From positions 1 through 15,036 of the forward strand of contig CAJBPJ010000238.1 of assembly GCA_903957465.1 (NCBI GenBank): a stretch of DNA of 15,036 bases. The letters are read 5' to 3'. This document shows positions 6,357 through 14,662 of the stretch, piece by piece; position 1 is the stretch's first letter; each line of letters opens with the position of its first letter. The notes beneath the pieces were generated by a model. It made no database searches. It had not been told where the DNA came from and was given only the letters and a program-made list of their open reading frames with translations. The position numbers and the translations under genes are program-made. The stretch is from an uncultured Opitutia bacterium. Its GTDB lineage: Bacteria; Verrucomicrobiota; Verrucomicrobiia; Opitutales; UBA953.

Positions 6357-6665
6357 TTAGGCCGTAATGTTGACCTGAACGCCGGAAGGGAGGTTGAGTT
6401 TCTTCAACTCGTCCACGGTAGCGCTATTGGGGTCATGAATTTCGATTAAGCGCTTGTGGGTGCGCAGCTCAAACTGGTCCATCGACTTCTTGTCGACGTG
6501 TGGGGAACGGTTGACTGTCCAGACTTCGTGAGTCGTGGGCATGGGCACTGGGCCGGAAACACGCGCGCCTGTGCGCTTAGCGGTATCAACAATCTCGGTG
6601 GCAGAGTGATCGACTAAACGGTAGTCGAAGCCTTGGAGCTTAATGCGAATCTTCTGGCTAGACAT
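6357..6665 (-). CDS. rpsJ: 30S ribosomal protein S10
   Basis: S10 (NusE) is a small-subunit head protein and also part of the NusB-NusE antitermination complex. The 102-residue product starts MSSQKIRIKLQGFDYRLVDH and continues with SATEIVDTAKRTGARVSGPV, MPTTHEVWTVNRSPHVDKKS and MDQFELRTHKRLIEIHDP, a full S10. The reading frame is open further upstream into fusA, but that part matches nothing and the family start is the ATG at 6665. It lies 13 nt after fusA with no tuf gene between, and 140 nt before rplC. It is therefore physically part of the str-type unit rather than tightly joined to S10-operon genes. Confidence 0.97.
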   Translation of the reverse strand: MSSQKIRIKLQGFDYRLVDHSATEIVDTAKRTGARVSGPVPMPTTHEVWTVNRSPHVDKKSMDQFELRTHKRLIEIHDPNSATVDELKKLNLPSGVQVNITA

Positions 6666-6678
6666 TGGAGGAATTAGA

Positions 6679-8847
6679 TTAGGTGCGAGCAGGTGCGCGG
6701 GACGATGTCTCGACGACTTGCTTGAGGATTTGAGCAGGGACTTGCTCGTAGTTGGCTGGCTCCATCGAATAGGAGGCACGGCCTTTAGAAAGTGAACGAA
6801 CGTCGGTCGAGTAACCGAACATTTCTGCCAGCGGGACGCGGGCCTCGATGTTGCAAAGACCGCCTTTACTGTCCATGCCTTGAATCTGGCCACGACGACG
6901 GTTCAAGTCGCCCATGATGTCGCCTTGGTACTCTTCAGGAGTCACCACTTCGACCGTCATGATCGGCTCAAGCAGAATAGGCTTCGCATCCTTCATGGCT
7001 TCCTTGAAGGCAAAGATACCAGCCATCTTGAACGCCATTTCGTTCGAGTCCACTTCGTGGAACGAACCGAAGACAATGCGGGCTTTGAAATTGATTACAG
7101 GGTAACCGGCAATGGTGCCGTTTTGAGAAGCTTCGAGAATACCTTCGGTGGAAGGCTTGATGAACTCCTTCGGAATTGTACCACCGACAATCTCGTTGAT
7201 AACTTCCTCGCCCTTGGCGCCAGGTTCGCGGCCTGCGACAGGATTTGGTTCGAGTTTGATTTCAACGTGGCCGTATTGACCACGGCCACCGGACTGACGG
7301 ATAAATTTACCAACACCTTCGGAGGCACCTTGAATAGTTTCGCGGTAGGAAATTTGTGGCTTACCAGACTTAGCCTCGACCTTGAACTCGCGCTTGAGAC
7401 GGTCGACGATGATTTCGAGGTGAAGCTCGCCCATACCCGAGATGAGGGTCTGGCCAGTTTCAGGATTCGAAGTGACGCGGAAAGTAGGATCTTCTTGAGC
7501 GAGACGCTGCAAGCCGATGGAGAGACGCTCTTGGTCGCCCTTCGAGTTTGGCTCGATTGACATCGAGATCACTGGCTCAGCGAAGGTTGTCTTTTCGAGA
7601 ATGAGATCTTCTTCAGCGGTGAGGGTATCACCCGTTGCGATATCCTTTGGACCGATGATGGCACAAATGTCGCCCGAATAAGCGACGTCGATTTCTTCGC
7701 GATCCATCGCACGAAGTAGAACGATGCGCGAAATACGCTCGTCCTTACGGGTACGTGGATTGTAAAGGATTTCGCCCTTCTTCAACTGACCGCGGTAGAC
7801 GCGATAGAAGACGAGCTGACCCACGTGAGGGTCGGACCAAAGTTTGAAGCAAAGACCAGTGACCTTAGCTTTGTCATCTGGACCGATCGCAATTTCTTTA
7901 TCTCCGTCATCGGTAAACGCTTTCTGAGGGCGCATGTCGACCGGCGAGGGCAAGAAGTCGACGACGCAGTCGAGGAGCATCTGTACACCCTTGTTCTTGA
8001 AAGCAGAACCAGGGATCACACCGATAAAGTTGAGTGAGAGTGTCGCCTTACGAATACCTGTGCGCATCTCATCGATGCTGACTTCTTGTCCGTCGAGGTA
8101 CTTCGCAGCGAGGACGTCATCAAAGTCAGCGAGTGCTTCAACCAACTTGGTGCGCCATTGTTTTGCCTCTGCCTTTTGATTTTCAGGGATGTCAACCGTG
8201 TTGAACTTCATGCCCTTCGGGTCGGTCTCGTCGTAGACGTAGGCGACGTTCTTAATCAAATCGATCATGCCCTTAAATTCTTCTCCCTGACCAATCGGGA
8301 TGAAGAGAGGGTGAGCATTACCCTTAAGTTTTTCGCGAATATCGTCCACCGCGCCAAAGAAGTCGGCACCGGTACGGTCCATCTTATTGACGAAAGCGAC
8401 GCGGGGTACGCCATACTTGTTCATCTGGCGCCAAACAGTTTCCGATTGAGGCTGAACACCAGCGACAGCACAGAAGACAGCAACAGCACCATCGAGGACG
8501 CGCAACGAGCGCTCCACTTCAGCAGTGAAGTCTACGTGGCCAGGCGTATCGATAATGTTGATGCGGTGATCAATATTAGCGAAGTGACCTTCTTTAGTTT
8601 TCCAACCAGCTGAAATTGCCGCAGCGGTAATGGTGATACCACGCTCACGCTCTTGCTCCATCCAGTCCGTCGTTGCGGTACCATCATGAACCTCGCCCAT
8701 CTTGTGCACGACGCCTGTATAAAAGAGAATACGCTCGGTCGTGGTCGTCTTGCCTGCGTCAATGTGCGCAGCAATGCCGATGTTGCGCGTATGTTCCAAG
8801 GGGAACTTACGGCCAGGGGCATTGAGGGTAGAGAGGGAGGTGGACAT
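6679..8847 (-). CDS. fusA: Translation elongation factor G
   Basis: EF-G is the GTPase that drives translocation and, with RRF, ribosome recycling. The 722-residue protein has the GTPase motifs in order: AHIDAGKT (P-loop, residues 27-34), the switch region with ERERGITI, DTPGH (100-104) and NKMD (154-157). Domains II-V follow, with the domain IV block SGGRGQYGHVEIKLEP and the C-terminal VTPEEYQGDIMGDLNRRRG. Slight extra length over E. coli (704) comes from an N-terminal extension and a short insertion after the switch I region. It lies 45 nt after rpsG and 13 nt before rpsJ. Only one fusA is seen, so a role in normal translation is by far the likeliest. Confidence 0.98.
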   Translation of the reverse strand: MSTSLSTLNAPGRKFPLEHTRNIGIAAHIDAGKTTTTERILFYTGVVHKMGEVHDGTATTDWMEQERERGITITAAAISAGWKTKEGHFANIDHRINIIDTPGHVDFTAEVERSLRVLDGAVAVFCAVAGVQPQSETVWRQMNKYGVPRVAFVNKMDRTGADFFGAVDDIREKLKGNAHPLFIPIGQGEEFKGMIDLIKNVAYVYDETDPKGMKFNTVDIPENQKAEAKQWRTKLVEALADFDDVLAAKYLDGQEVSIDEMRTGIRKATLSLNFIGVIPGSAFKNKGVQMLLDCVVDFLPSPVDMRPQKAFTDDGDKEIAIGPDDKAKVTGLCFKLWSDPHVGQLVFYRVYRGQLKKGEILYNPRTRKDERISRIVLLRAMDREEIDVAYSGDICAIIGPKDIATGDTLTAEEDLILEKTTFAEPVISMSIEPNSKGDQERLSIGLQRLAQEDPTFRVTSNPETGQTLISGMGELHLEIIVDRLKREFKVEAKSGKPQISYRETIQGASEGVGKFIRQSGGRGQYGHVEIKLEPNPVAGREPGAKGEEVINEIVGGTIPKEFIKPSTEGILEASQNGTIAGYPVINFKARIVFGSFHEVDSNEMAFKMAGIFAFKEAMKDAKPILLEPIMTVEVVTPEEYQGDIMGDLNRRRGQIQGMDSKGGLCNIEARVPLAEMFGYSTDVRSLSKGRASYSMEPANYEQVPAQILKQVVETSSRAPART

Positions 8848-8892
8848 GGTCGGAACCAGTGTTTCGGCCGGGAGGACGGTTAAAGTGAGGGT

Positions 8893-9366
8893 TTACCAGC
8901 GAAGGTGAGCGAAGGCCTTGTTAGCTTGGGCCATCTTGTGGGTTTCTTCGCGCTTCTTAACAACGTTGCCGGTGTTATTGTACGCATCGACGAGTTCGGC
9001 AGCGAGGGATTCAGCCATGGTACTTCCTTTGCGACCTTGCGCAGCAGCAGCCAACCAGCGGAGGGCCATGCTATTTTGACGCTCAATGGTGACTTCGACA
9101 GGAACTTGATAAGTGGCACCACCAACGCGGCGGCTTTTCACTTCAAGCTTTGGACGGCAATTTTCGAGTGCGCCGAGCAAGAGTTCAACGGCGTTACCTT
9201 TTTCCAACTTCTCGCTAACTTTAGAGATAGCCGTGTAGACAATCTTTTCAGCAATGGAACGTTTGCCGCTCTTCATAACGACATTGATTAACTGCGAGAC
9301 GAGCGGACTTCCGTAAAGGGAGTCTGGCTGGTGCTGGCGCTTAGTTGCTCGGCGACGACGTGACAT
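8893..9366 (-). CDS. rpsG: 30S ribosomal protein S7
   Basis: S7 nucleates folding of the 16S 3' major domain and contacts E-site tRNA. The 157-residue product starts MSRRRRATKRQHQPDSLYGS. It contains LINVVMKSGKRSIAEKIVY, ALENCRPKLEVKSRRVGGAT, YQVPVEVTIERQNSMALRWL and REETHKMAQANKAFAHLRW, all standard. Length matches the short bacterial form (156). It lies between rpsL (30 nt) and fusA (45 nt), the classical str order. In E. coli S7 represses this operon; no equivalent site could be recognised here. No Shine-Dalgarno motif lies before the ATG. Confidence 0.98.
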   Translation of the reverse strand: MSRRRRATKRQHQPDSLYGSPLVSQLINVVMKSGKRSIAEKIVYTAISKVSEKLEKGNAVELLLGALENCRPKLEVKSRRVGGATYQVPVEVTIERQNSMALRWLAAAAQGRKGSTMAESLAAELVDAYNNTGNVVKKREETHKMAQANKAFAHLRW

Positions 9367-9396
9367 GGTCTAGTTCAGGTAAGAAGAAAATGGATA

Positions 9397-9780
9397 TTAG
9401 GCTTTAGCTACCTTCGGGCGCTTCACGCCATACTTCGAGCGGGAGCGACGGCGCTTCTCAACACCGGAGCAGTCAAGCGGACCACGAACAATGTGGTAAC
9501 GGACACCTGGAAGATCCTTCACGCGACCACCACGCACGAGCACCACTGAGTGCTCCTGGAGTTTGTGGCCTTCGTCAGGAATGTAAGAAATAACTTCTTG
9601 CCCATTGGTGAGACGAACTTTGGCAACTTTACGTTGAGCAGAGTTAGGCTTCTTCGGGGTACGAATCATCACTTGCACACAGACACCACGCTTAAACGGC
9701 GAGTTGTTAAGCGCGGGTGACTTCGACTTGGTACGCGGTTTAACGCGGGGGTGGCGAATGAGCTGATTGATGGTGGGCAT
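9397..9780 (-). CDS. rpsL: 30S ribosomal protein S12
   Basis: S12 sits at the decoding centre and affects accuracy. The 127-residue product starts MPTINQLIRHPRVKPRTKSK, the family start. Lys43 and Lys88, where streptomycin-resistance changes often map, are wild type (TPKKPNSAQ and GRVKDLPGV). Asp89, the usual RimO methylthiolation site, is present. It is the first gene of the cluster. The chosen ATG has GAGG 4 nt upstream, the only clear ribosome binding site of the block. Two more in-frame ATGs lie upstream (9816, preceded by GGAG at 4 nt, and 9882), which would add 12 or 34 residues; the first of these cannot be excluded. Confidence 0.97.
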   Translation of the reverse strand: MPTINQLIRHPRVKPRTKSKSPALNNSPFKRGVCVQVMIRTPKKPNSAQRKVAKVRLTNGQEVISYIPDEGHKLQEHSVVLVRGGRVKDLPGVRYHIVRGPLDCSGVEKRRRSRSKYGVKRPKVAKA

Positions 9781-9951
9781 AGGGCCTCGTTTTACGTGGA
9801 AAGAGCGTTGTGACATAGGACTCCAAGCCCCCCCAGCAAGCGGAAAGTGGAGGTTTTTAACATTTTTGAGAGACCCATGCATAAGACCTGCGTCCGGTAG
9901 GGATTTTTATAGCGACTTCTAGAGCCTCCTCCGCACGTTAGGACGACCGCT
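9781..9951. promoter_or_regulatory. Divergent control region between rpsL and the TPR gene
   Basis: These 171 nt separate two outward-facing gene blocks, so they should hold the promoter of the whole ribosomal cluster (minus strand) and that of the TPR-sufE-C25-ctaA-ctaB run (plus strand). Visible elements are an AT-rich patch at 9855-9867, a second at 9903-9911 that reads TATAAAAAT on the minus strand and could serve as a -10 element, and a run of seven C at 9828-9834. No good -35 partner was found for either strand, so exact promoters are not called. AGGA 8 nt before the plus-strand ATG is a plausible ribosome binding site. Confidence 0.5.
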
Positions 9952-11733
9952 ATGCGTCGAGCCATCCACCTTCTGCTTGTATGCGCCTCTTTACCCCCGT
10001 TTGCATGGGCTGAGTCAACGCCCACCACGACGCCTAACGCACCCGCCAATACGGCATCTGAAGCAGCCAAATCACAGTCTGACCCCGAAGTCGTTTTGCT
10101 CCTCGGCATGCCTGTAACCCAAGGAAAAGAGGCCACTTTAGCCTATTTAGCGAAGATTGGCGGCAAAGCAGATCTCATAGCAGACCCCATTCTACGTCGC
10201 TCCGTGCGCCTCACCCTGGCAGCGATTGAGTCGAATCCCGACCAAGCCGCACAGATTCGCCAAGGCCATTTAGCCTCTATTTCCGCCTACTTTATAGAAA
10301 TAGGCAAAAAAGCCCTCGAAGAAGGTGACCTACCAACAGCTGTGCAAGCCGGCCAGCTCGCTATCCGCTGCAGCGGAAGCAACACCCAAGCAAAGCTGTT
10401 TTACGCGGATATTCTGCATCGGAAAATTGGTAAGAGTGAAGATGCTATCCTGTTGTTAAAGAGCGGTTTAGGCACGGTAAATAGTTCTGAGCCCATGGGC
10501 AGAGCTTACCTCGAGCGCTACGGTCAAATCTTACAGGCAAGGCATCGCGACCCAGAAGTCATTGATTTCACACTTAACTACTTAAAGAACAAAGACTTAG
10601 CATCTGAAACGAAGACGATTTTAGCCTTTCAAGCTGCTACCTCTCTCTATTGGTGCGGCCGGTACCCCGAAGCGACCAACCTGATCGAGACCTACAAACT
10701 CGATAAGACGGCAAGCGGCACCATGCTCCATTCCCTCTGCCTGTTCGACGGCGGACGTGTGCAACAAGCCTTAAGCGTACTTGATAATCGGGCACCTGAC
10801 TTTCGCGGCCAAGAGCGCGACGCCATTTTATCTCAACACAGTCGGTTGCTCTCGCTGCTCGGACAACCCAAACAGGCACTCTCATTAACCAATGACCGCA
10901 TCTCATTGGACGGAGCGAATGGATTCCTGCGCGTACAACGCCTAGCCATTCTTGATAAACTTGGGCAACGCGATGAATACGAAAAAGAGCTGCGCGCCAT
11001 TCTCGATCAATTTTCAGGAAGTGATTCCGTGATGCTTGCCTTAGCAAATTACGGTTCGCAACGCGGCTACTTCAGCCTCTGTGAACTTCTCGCCAATCTT
11101 GCCGTAGCTAAAGGTTATGACACTGCAACATTTAGCGCGCTGCATTTAGAATCACTCATCCGCGCAGGGAAATCCGACTTATGTATCCGCACGTATCAAA
11201 ACGTGAACATGGCGAACAAAGGCCACTTCCGCTCCAACCAGACAATGGTCCAAGCACTTCTCGGTATTGCCTATCACCTTCGTCCAAAACCGAATCCTGC
11301 CGTTGAAAAAGCAGATCGAAGTATCGGTGACAAATACCTCGAAGCATTTTTGGAAGCGGAAATTACTCCGGGCCCCGAAGCTTTTCGATCTGTATCGCGT
11401 CACTTAATTGACGGAGGCGCAACTGACCCTGCTGCCCGTATCCTGTCCACAGGCGTACAAACCTATCCTTGGCATTCTCAACTTCGAGCCGACTGGATTT
11501 CCGCACGCATTCTCGCCGGTCAAGGCGACGCTTACGGAACGCGCCCTGCCCTCGTGGATGAAGTTGAACGGCTGCTCACAGGCCGTCGGCCACTTCCGCC
11601 CGTCTGGGGCGACATTCTGGGCTGGCTACGTTCAGAATCACGATTGGACGCGGTACGTGTTCGTAAACTCGAAGCTGCCATTGAACCCTTAGTGCGCCCA
11701 GGCTTAGACCGGGACGCGTTTCTTGGACGCTGA
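9952..11733 (+). CDS. Exported TPR-like repeat protein, function unknown
   Basis: The 593-residue protein begins with a clear Sec signal peptide (MRRAIHLLLVCASLPPFAWA, likely cut after the AWA). A Thr/Pro/Ala-rich linker runs to about residue 42. The rest is alpha-helical in pattern with TPR-like pairs, for example KKALEEGDLPTAVQAGQLAI (about 119-138), YADILHRKIGKSEDAILLLK (151-170) and YWCGRYPEATNLI (233-245). It has no transmembrane helix after the signal and no catalytic motif, so a periplasmic scaffold or adaptor role is plausible but not shown. An AGGA lies 8 nt before the ATG. It heads a probable five-gene operon and ends 8 nt before sufE. Confidence 0.85.
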   Translation: MRRAIHLLLVCASLPPFAWAESTPTTTPNAPANTASEAAKSQSDPEVVLLLGMPVTQGKEATLAYLAKIGGKADLIADPILRRSVRLTLAAIESNPDQAAQIRQGHLASISAYFIEIGKKALEEGDLPTAVQAGQLAIRCSGSNTQAKLFYADILHRKIGKSEDAILLLKSGLGTVNSSEPMGRAYLERYGQILQARHRDPEVIDFTLNYLKNKDLASETKTILAFQAATSLYWCGRYPEATNLIETYKLDKTASGTMLHSLCLFDGGRVQQALSVLDNRAPDFRGQERDAILSQHSRLLSLLGQPKQALSLTNDRISLDGANGFLRVQRLAILDKLGQRDEYEKELRAILDQFSGSDSVMLALANYGSQRGYFSLCELLANLAVAKGYDTATFSALHLESLIRAGKSDLCIRTYQNVNMANKGHFRSNQTMVQALLGIAYHLRPKPNPAVEKADRSIGDKYLEAFLEAEITPGPEAFRSVSRHLIDGGATDPAARILSTGVQTYPWHSQLRADWISARILAGQGDAYGTRPALVDEVERLLTGRRPLPPVWGDILGWLRSESRLDAVRVRKLEAAIEPLVRPGLDRDAFLGR

Positions 11734-11741
11734 TTCAGACC

Positions 11742-12170
11742 ATGACGCTTGCAGAGAAGCGCGCCGCGCTGATTCAAGAATTGGCCCCGTTCGAAGATCC
11801 GCATGAACGGTTCCAATACATTATCGACCGCGCCAAAGGGGCCGAAGGACTTCCCCCTGAACTGCGCATCGAACAACTTCTCATCGAAGGCTGTACGTCT
11901 AACCTTTGGCTATACCCAACCGTTCGCGATGGCATCTGCCGCTTCCGTTGCGACGCTGACTCACTCATCACCAAAGGCATCGCGACGCTCGTCTGTGAAC
12001 TCTACGACGGCGCAACGCCAAGTGAAGTGGCGGCAACTGACGCAGAGTTTCTTGCTGAAGTAGGCATCACCCAACACCTTTCACCCAATCGACGAACCGG
12101 ACTGGCAAACCTCGTTTCTAAAATAAGAGCCTTTGGTCGCCACACGCACGACGCCTCTGCATCCCAATGA
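11742..12170 (+). CDS. sufE: SufE-family sulfur acceptor protein
   Basis: SufE accepts persulfide sulfur from the cysteine desulfurase SufS and passes it to the SufBCD scaffold during Fe-S cluster assembly. The 142-residue cytoplasmic protein has the family pattern: N-terminal helix, then FEDPHERFQYIIDRAKG, then LIEGCTSNLW with the acceptor Cys51 at the same position as in E. coli SufE. Near the C-terminus LSPNRRTGLANLVSKIRAFG matches the usual end. No sufS, sufB or sufC lies next to it in the window. It could instead be the CsdE paralogue. Its stop overlaps the next ATG (ATGA), so translation with the C25-like gene is probably coupled. Confidence 0.92.
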   Translation: MTLAEKRAALIQELAPFEDPHERFQYIIDRAKGAEGLPPELRIEQLLIEGCTSNLWLYPTVRDGICRFRCDADSLITKGIATLVCELYDGATPSEVAATDAEFLAEVGITQHLSPNRRTGLANLVSKIRAFGRHTHDASASQ

Positions 12171-13666
12171 AACACTTACTTACTCTGGCCACATGCGCAT
12201 GTGCGCTCACATGTTTAGCAGAAAGCTCTGCGTTAGATGTAACGAGCAATCCACGGGCACAGTCTTACGCGATTGTCATTGAGTCGGAAACGAAAGCAGA
12301 CCCCGCCTGGGCCAAGGTTATCGAAGCCCTCCAAGCTAAACACCCGAATGCCACCGTCGTGGAATGGACAGGGAATGTAGAGGCTGCCCAAACTGCGCTC
12401 AGCAAGGCGATGCCGCGCTATATCGCTTTTGTCAGTCAGCCGGAAAAAACAACGCGGACATTTGTCTGTGACGTCCATCGGCTAACGCGTCGCTTAGACG
12501 GTGACCCTTATATAGATGCACAGTGGGGCATCATCACCGGAGCGACGGCTGAACTGGCAATGGCAACACTGGCTGGTCCAACAAAGTTAACGGTTCAAAA
12601 CGCATTAAATACAACAGGCATTAATGACGGCATTCTTTCGCGATCACTCACAATCTCAGACGGAGCTAAAGGTACTTGGCGCGAAAAACAAGCGGACGGA
12701 AAAACTGTTGAGTACGCCAAACTGGACCGACCCGCTGCAAGCATCTGGGCAGACTTCTTTAATGAAGTTAAACCGGACTTAATGGTGACATCATCGCACG
12801 GATTCCAGCATGGCTTTGAAACACCTTTCGGTAGCGGCTTCTTGCTCGCGCATAAAGGGACGCTCCTTCCCCTTGATAAGCCCAATGGCAAACCCATCGG
12901 CGAAGCTCTTCCAGAATCGCCGAACCCAAAAGTATACTTCCCGGTGGGTAATTGTTTAGTCGGTCATTGCGATGGCCCTAAATCACTTGTCTGCGTCATG
13001 ATGGGTAAACTCGGCGTACGCCAAATGGCCGGCTACACCGTCGTCACCTGGTTTGGGCGCGGAGGCTGGGACATGCTCGGCACTTGGCAGTCGCTACCTG
13101 GTCGAAATAATTTTTCGGAATCTTTCTTCATTAACCAAGTTCGCATGGTTGAAGATTTAAACAAACTTTGTCCAGATGCTGGTAAGTTTTCGCCACAATT
13201 TCCGAACGACGGCAACCCTGAGCCAGAAATGCTTTTGACCCAGCTCAGCCAAGCCAACGTCTGGAAATCTGCAAAAATAACCAACCCTCGTTCCAAGGAA
13301 GGCCAAGAAGCTGTTAAGCAAATCTTAGGCTTAACTTGGGATCGCGATACCGTGGCTTTTTACGGCGACCCAACATTCGACGCTCGCTTTACGGTATCTA
13401 AAAATCCCGAAGTAACAACAGAGCTTCAGAGAACCGGTACACGTACGCACCGTTTAACCGTTCACTTCGCAAACGCCAGTGCGGCCGCTAAAGGGGCACC
13501 GGACGTTGCCGTCCTTTTCACCCAACGCATTGCCAACGGAAAACTTACTAAGCCAACCACCGCCAACACTATACTCGCAGATGACTTTATTCTCGTGCGT
13601 TCGCCCAAATGCACAGACGGAAACAAAGACCTCGTGATTGACTTCGAGGGCGACGTCTTACCTTAA
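12167..13666 (+). CDS. Exported gingipain-like (peptidase C25 / clan CD type) protein
   Basis: The 499-residue protein begins with a signal peptide (MKHLLTLATCACALTCLA). The central part shows the clan CD caspase-like layout: a hydrophobic strand ending in SSHG (PDLMVTSSHG, His211-Gly212) and, about 50 residues later, a second strand ending in NC (KVYFPVGNC, Cys263). The stretch GKLGVRQMAGYTVVTWFGRG then resembles the 'Ga.a..G.t' segment that follows the catalytic Cys in C25 enzymes. VAFYGDPTFD (about 396-405) matches the 'GDP' motif near the end of the C25 catalytic domain. A beta-rich C-terminal domain follows. His211 and Cys263 are therefore the predicted dyad. It overlaps sufE by 4 nt and ends 9 nt before ctaA. 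Substrate unknown; the enzyme could also be inactive. Confidence 0.75.
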   Translation: MKHLLTLATCACALTCLAESSALDVTSNPRAQSYAIVIESETKADPAWAKVIEALQAKHPNATVVEWTGNVEAAQTALSKAMPRYIAFVSQPEKTTRTFVCDVHRLTRRLDGDPYIDAQWGIITGATAELAMATLAGPTKLTVQNALNTTGINDGILSRSLTISDGAKGTWREKQADGKTVEYAKLDRPAASIWADFFNEVKPDLMVTSSHGFQHGFETPFGSGFLLAHKGTLLPLDKPNGKPIGEALPESPNPKVYFPVGNCLVGHCDGPKSLVCVMMGKLGVRQMAGYTVVTWFGRGGWDMLGTWQSLPGRNNFSESFFINQVRMVEDLNKLCPDAGKFSPQFPNDGNPEPEMLLTQLSQANVWKSAKITNPRSKEGQEAVKQILGLTWDRDTVAFYGDPTFDARFTVSKNPEVTTELQRTGTRTHRLTVHFANASAAAKGAPDVAVLFTQRIANGKLTKPTTANTILADDFILVRSPKCTDGNKDLVIDFEGDVLP

Positions 13667-13675
13667 GACTTCGAG

Positions 13676-14662
13676 ATGACGTCGATCCACCATTCTAAAG
13701 CAGGCGACCGAATTCTTTTTGGATTAAGTCTCTTTGCGCTGCTATGGAGTTTTGGCGTCCTGCAAGCAGGCGGGTTTACGACTTCCATCAACGCCGGGAT
13801 GGCCTTCCTTGACTGGCCCCTATCGAACGGGTCTATCAATCCTCCAGGCTGGCTCACCGAGTCAGATAAATTTGCTGAACACTCACACCGCTTAGCGGCA
13901 ACAGGTCTGGGCATTCTTACAATACTGATCGCGATTGCCCATAGGCTGCGTGAGACGCGACGTGGGGTGCGCATCGCCGCTTACAGCACACTCGCACTCG
14001 TTGTCGCCCAAGGTGGATTAGGCGCTCTACGTGTATTGCTCGATCAACTAAATGTCGGCGGGGATAGTAACATCAAGGCGCTATCTTTCGCTATCGGGCA
14101 TGCAATCAATGCTCAGCTTACGGTCGCCCTACTCGCCTGCGTCACCCTTACGCACACGCGACTCTGGCAACGCGCGGAGGAGGAACCAGCACCTGCACAA
14201 TCGCGGGCGCTGGGAGTCACAACCCTGGTGCTGCTTTTGTTAGTCATACTCGCGGCAGCAGTGATGCGGCAAAACCGTGTCACTCTTTGGACCACAGGTG
14301 AAATGACAACCCTGTGGGGATATTTTATACCCGCAGCGGGTGAAGGCTGGATGTGGACAATTAACTTACTACATCGCGGCGGCGCACTGCTCGCTGGAAT
14401 CTCCATGGTGCTCTTTGCAAACTCACTGAACGGCTTACAGTTGCACCATTATCGACGACTACCTAGCCCGCAGTGGGCAGCAGGAGTTTCGATTATTCTA
14501 GCAGTCATACTATCGCTCCAAATTTTATTAGGCGTGCTGGCAATCGACCGACCCGCCAACCCTCACCCGCGCACGATTCATCTCATGGTAGCCGCAGCCT
14601 TACTCGCTACCACTGCGTGTGCCACCTTGCTCTGCTTCCGTGGCGCAAAAAATAGCGCATGA
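13676..14662 (+). CDS. ctaA: Heme A synthase (COX15/CtaA family)
   Basis: Heme A synthase oxidises the C8 methyl of heme O to a formyl group, giving heme A for aa3-type cytochrome c oxidase; it is an inner membrane protein. The 328-residue product has about eight hydrophobic segments in two halves. The heme ligands are in the expected places: the E-x-x-H pair Glu68/His71 (EHSHR), His142 (IGHAINAQL), His233 (LLHRGGAL) and His302 (IHLMVAAAL). GGFTTSINAGMAFLDWPLSN near the N-terminus is a family-like motif. It lies 9 nt after the C25-like gene, and its stop overlaps the ctaB start (ATGA). No strong Shine-Dalgarno motif is present, so the start is reasonable but not fixed. Confidence 0.93.
   Translation: MTSIHHSKAGDRILFGLSLFALLWSFGVLQAGGFTTSINAGMAFLDWPLSNGSINPPGWLTESDKFAEHSHRLAATGLGILTILIAIAHRLRETRRGVRIAAYSTLALVVAQGGLGALRVLLDQLNVGGDSNIKALSFAIGHAINAQLTVALLACVTLTHTRLWQRAEEEPAPAQSRALGVTTLVLLLLVILAAAVMRQNRVTLWTTGEMTTLWGYFIPAAGEGWMWTINLLHRGGALLAGISMVLFANSLNGLQLHHYRRLPSPQWAAGVSIILAVILSLQILLGVLAIDRPANPHPRTIHLMVAAALLATTACATLLCFRGAKNSA

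Noticed and set aside
6666..6893. Upstream extension of the rpsJ frame into fusA
   Set aside because: The extension lies within the fusA coding region in another frame; the S10 family start is at 6665.
6880..7560. Open frame of 226 codons on the plus strand inside fusA
   Set aside because: Antisense to the highly conserved EF-G gene; no domain signal.
9903..9934. A sigma-70 promoter for rpsL using TATAAA at 9911-9906
   Set aside because: No acceptable -35 hexamer lies 16-18 nt upstream, so a defined promoter call is not supported.
12167..12220. Lipoprotein signal for the C25-like protein (several Cys in the signal region)
   Set aside because: Neither Cys10 nor Cys16 has a proper lipobox before it; an ordinary signal peptidase I site after CLA fits better.
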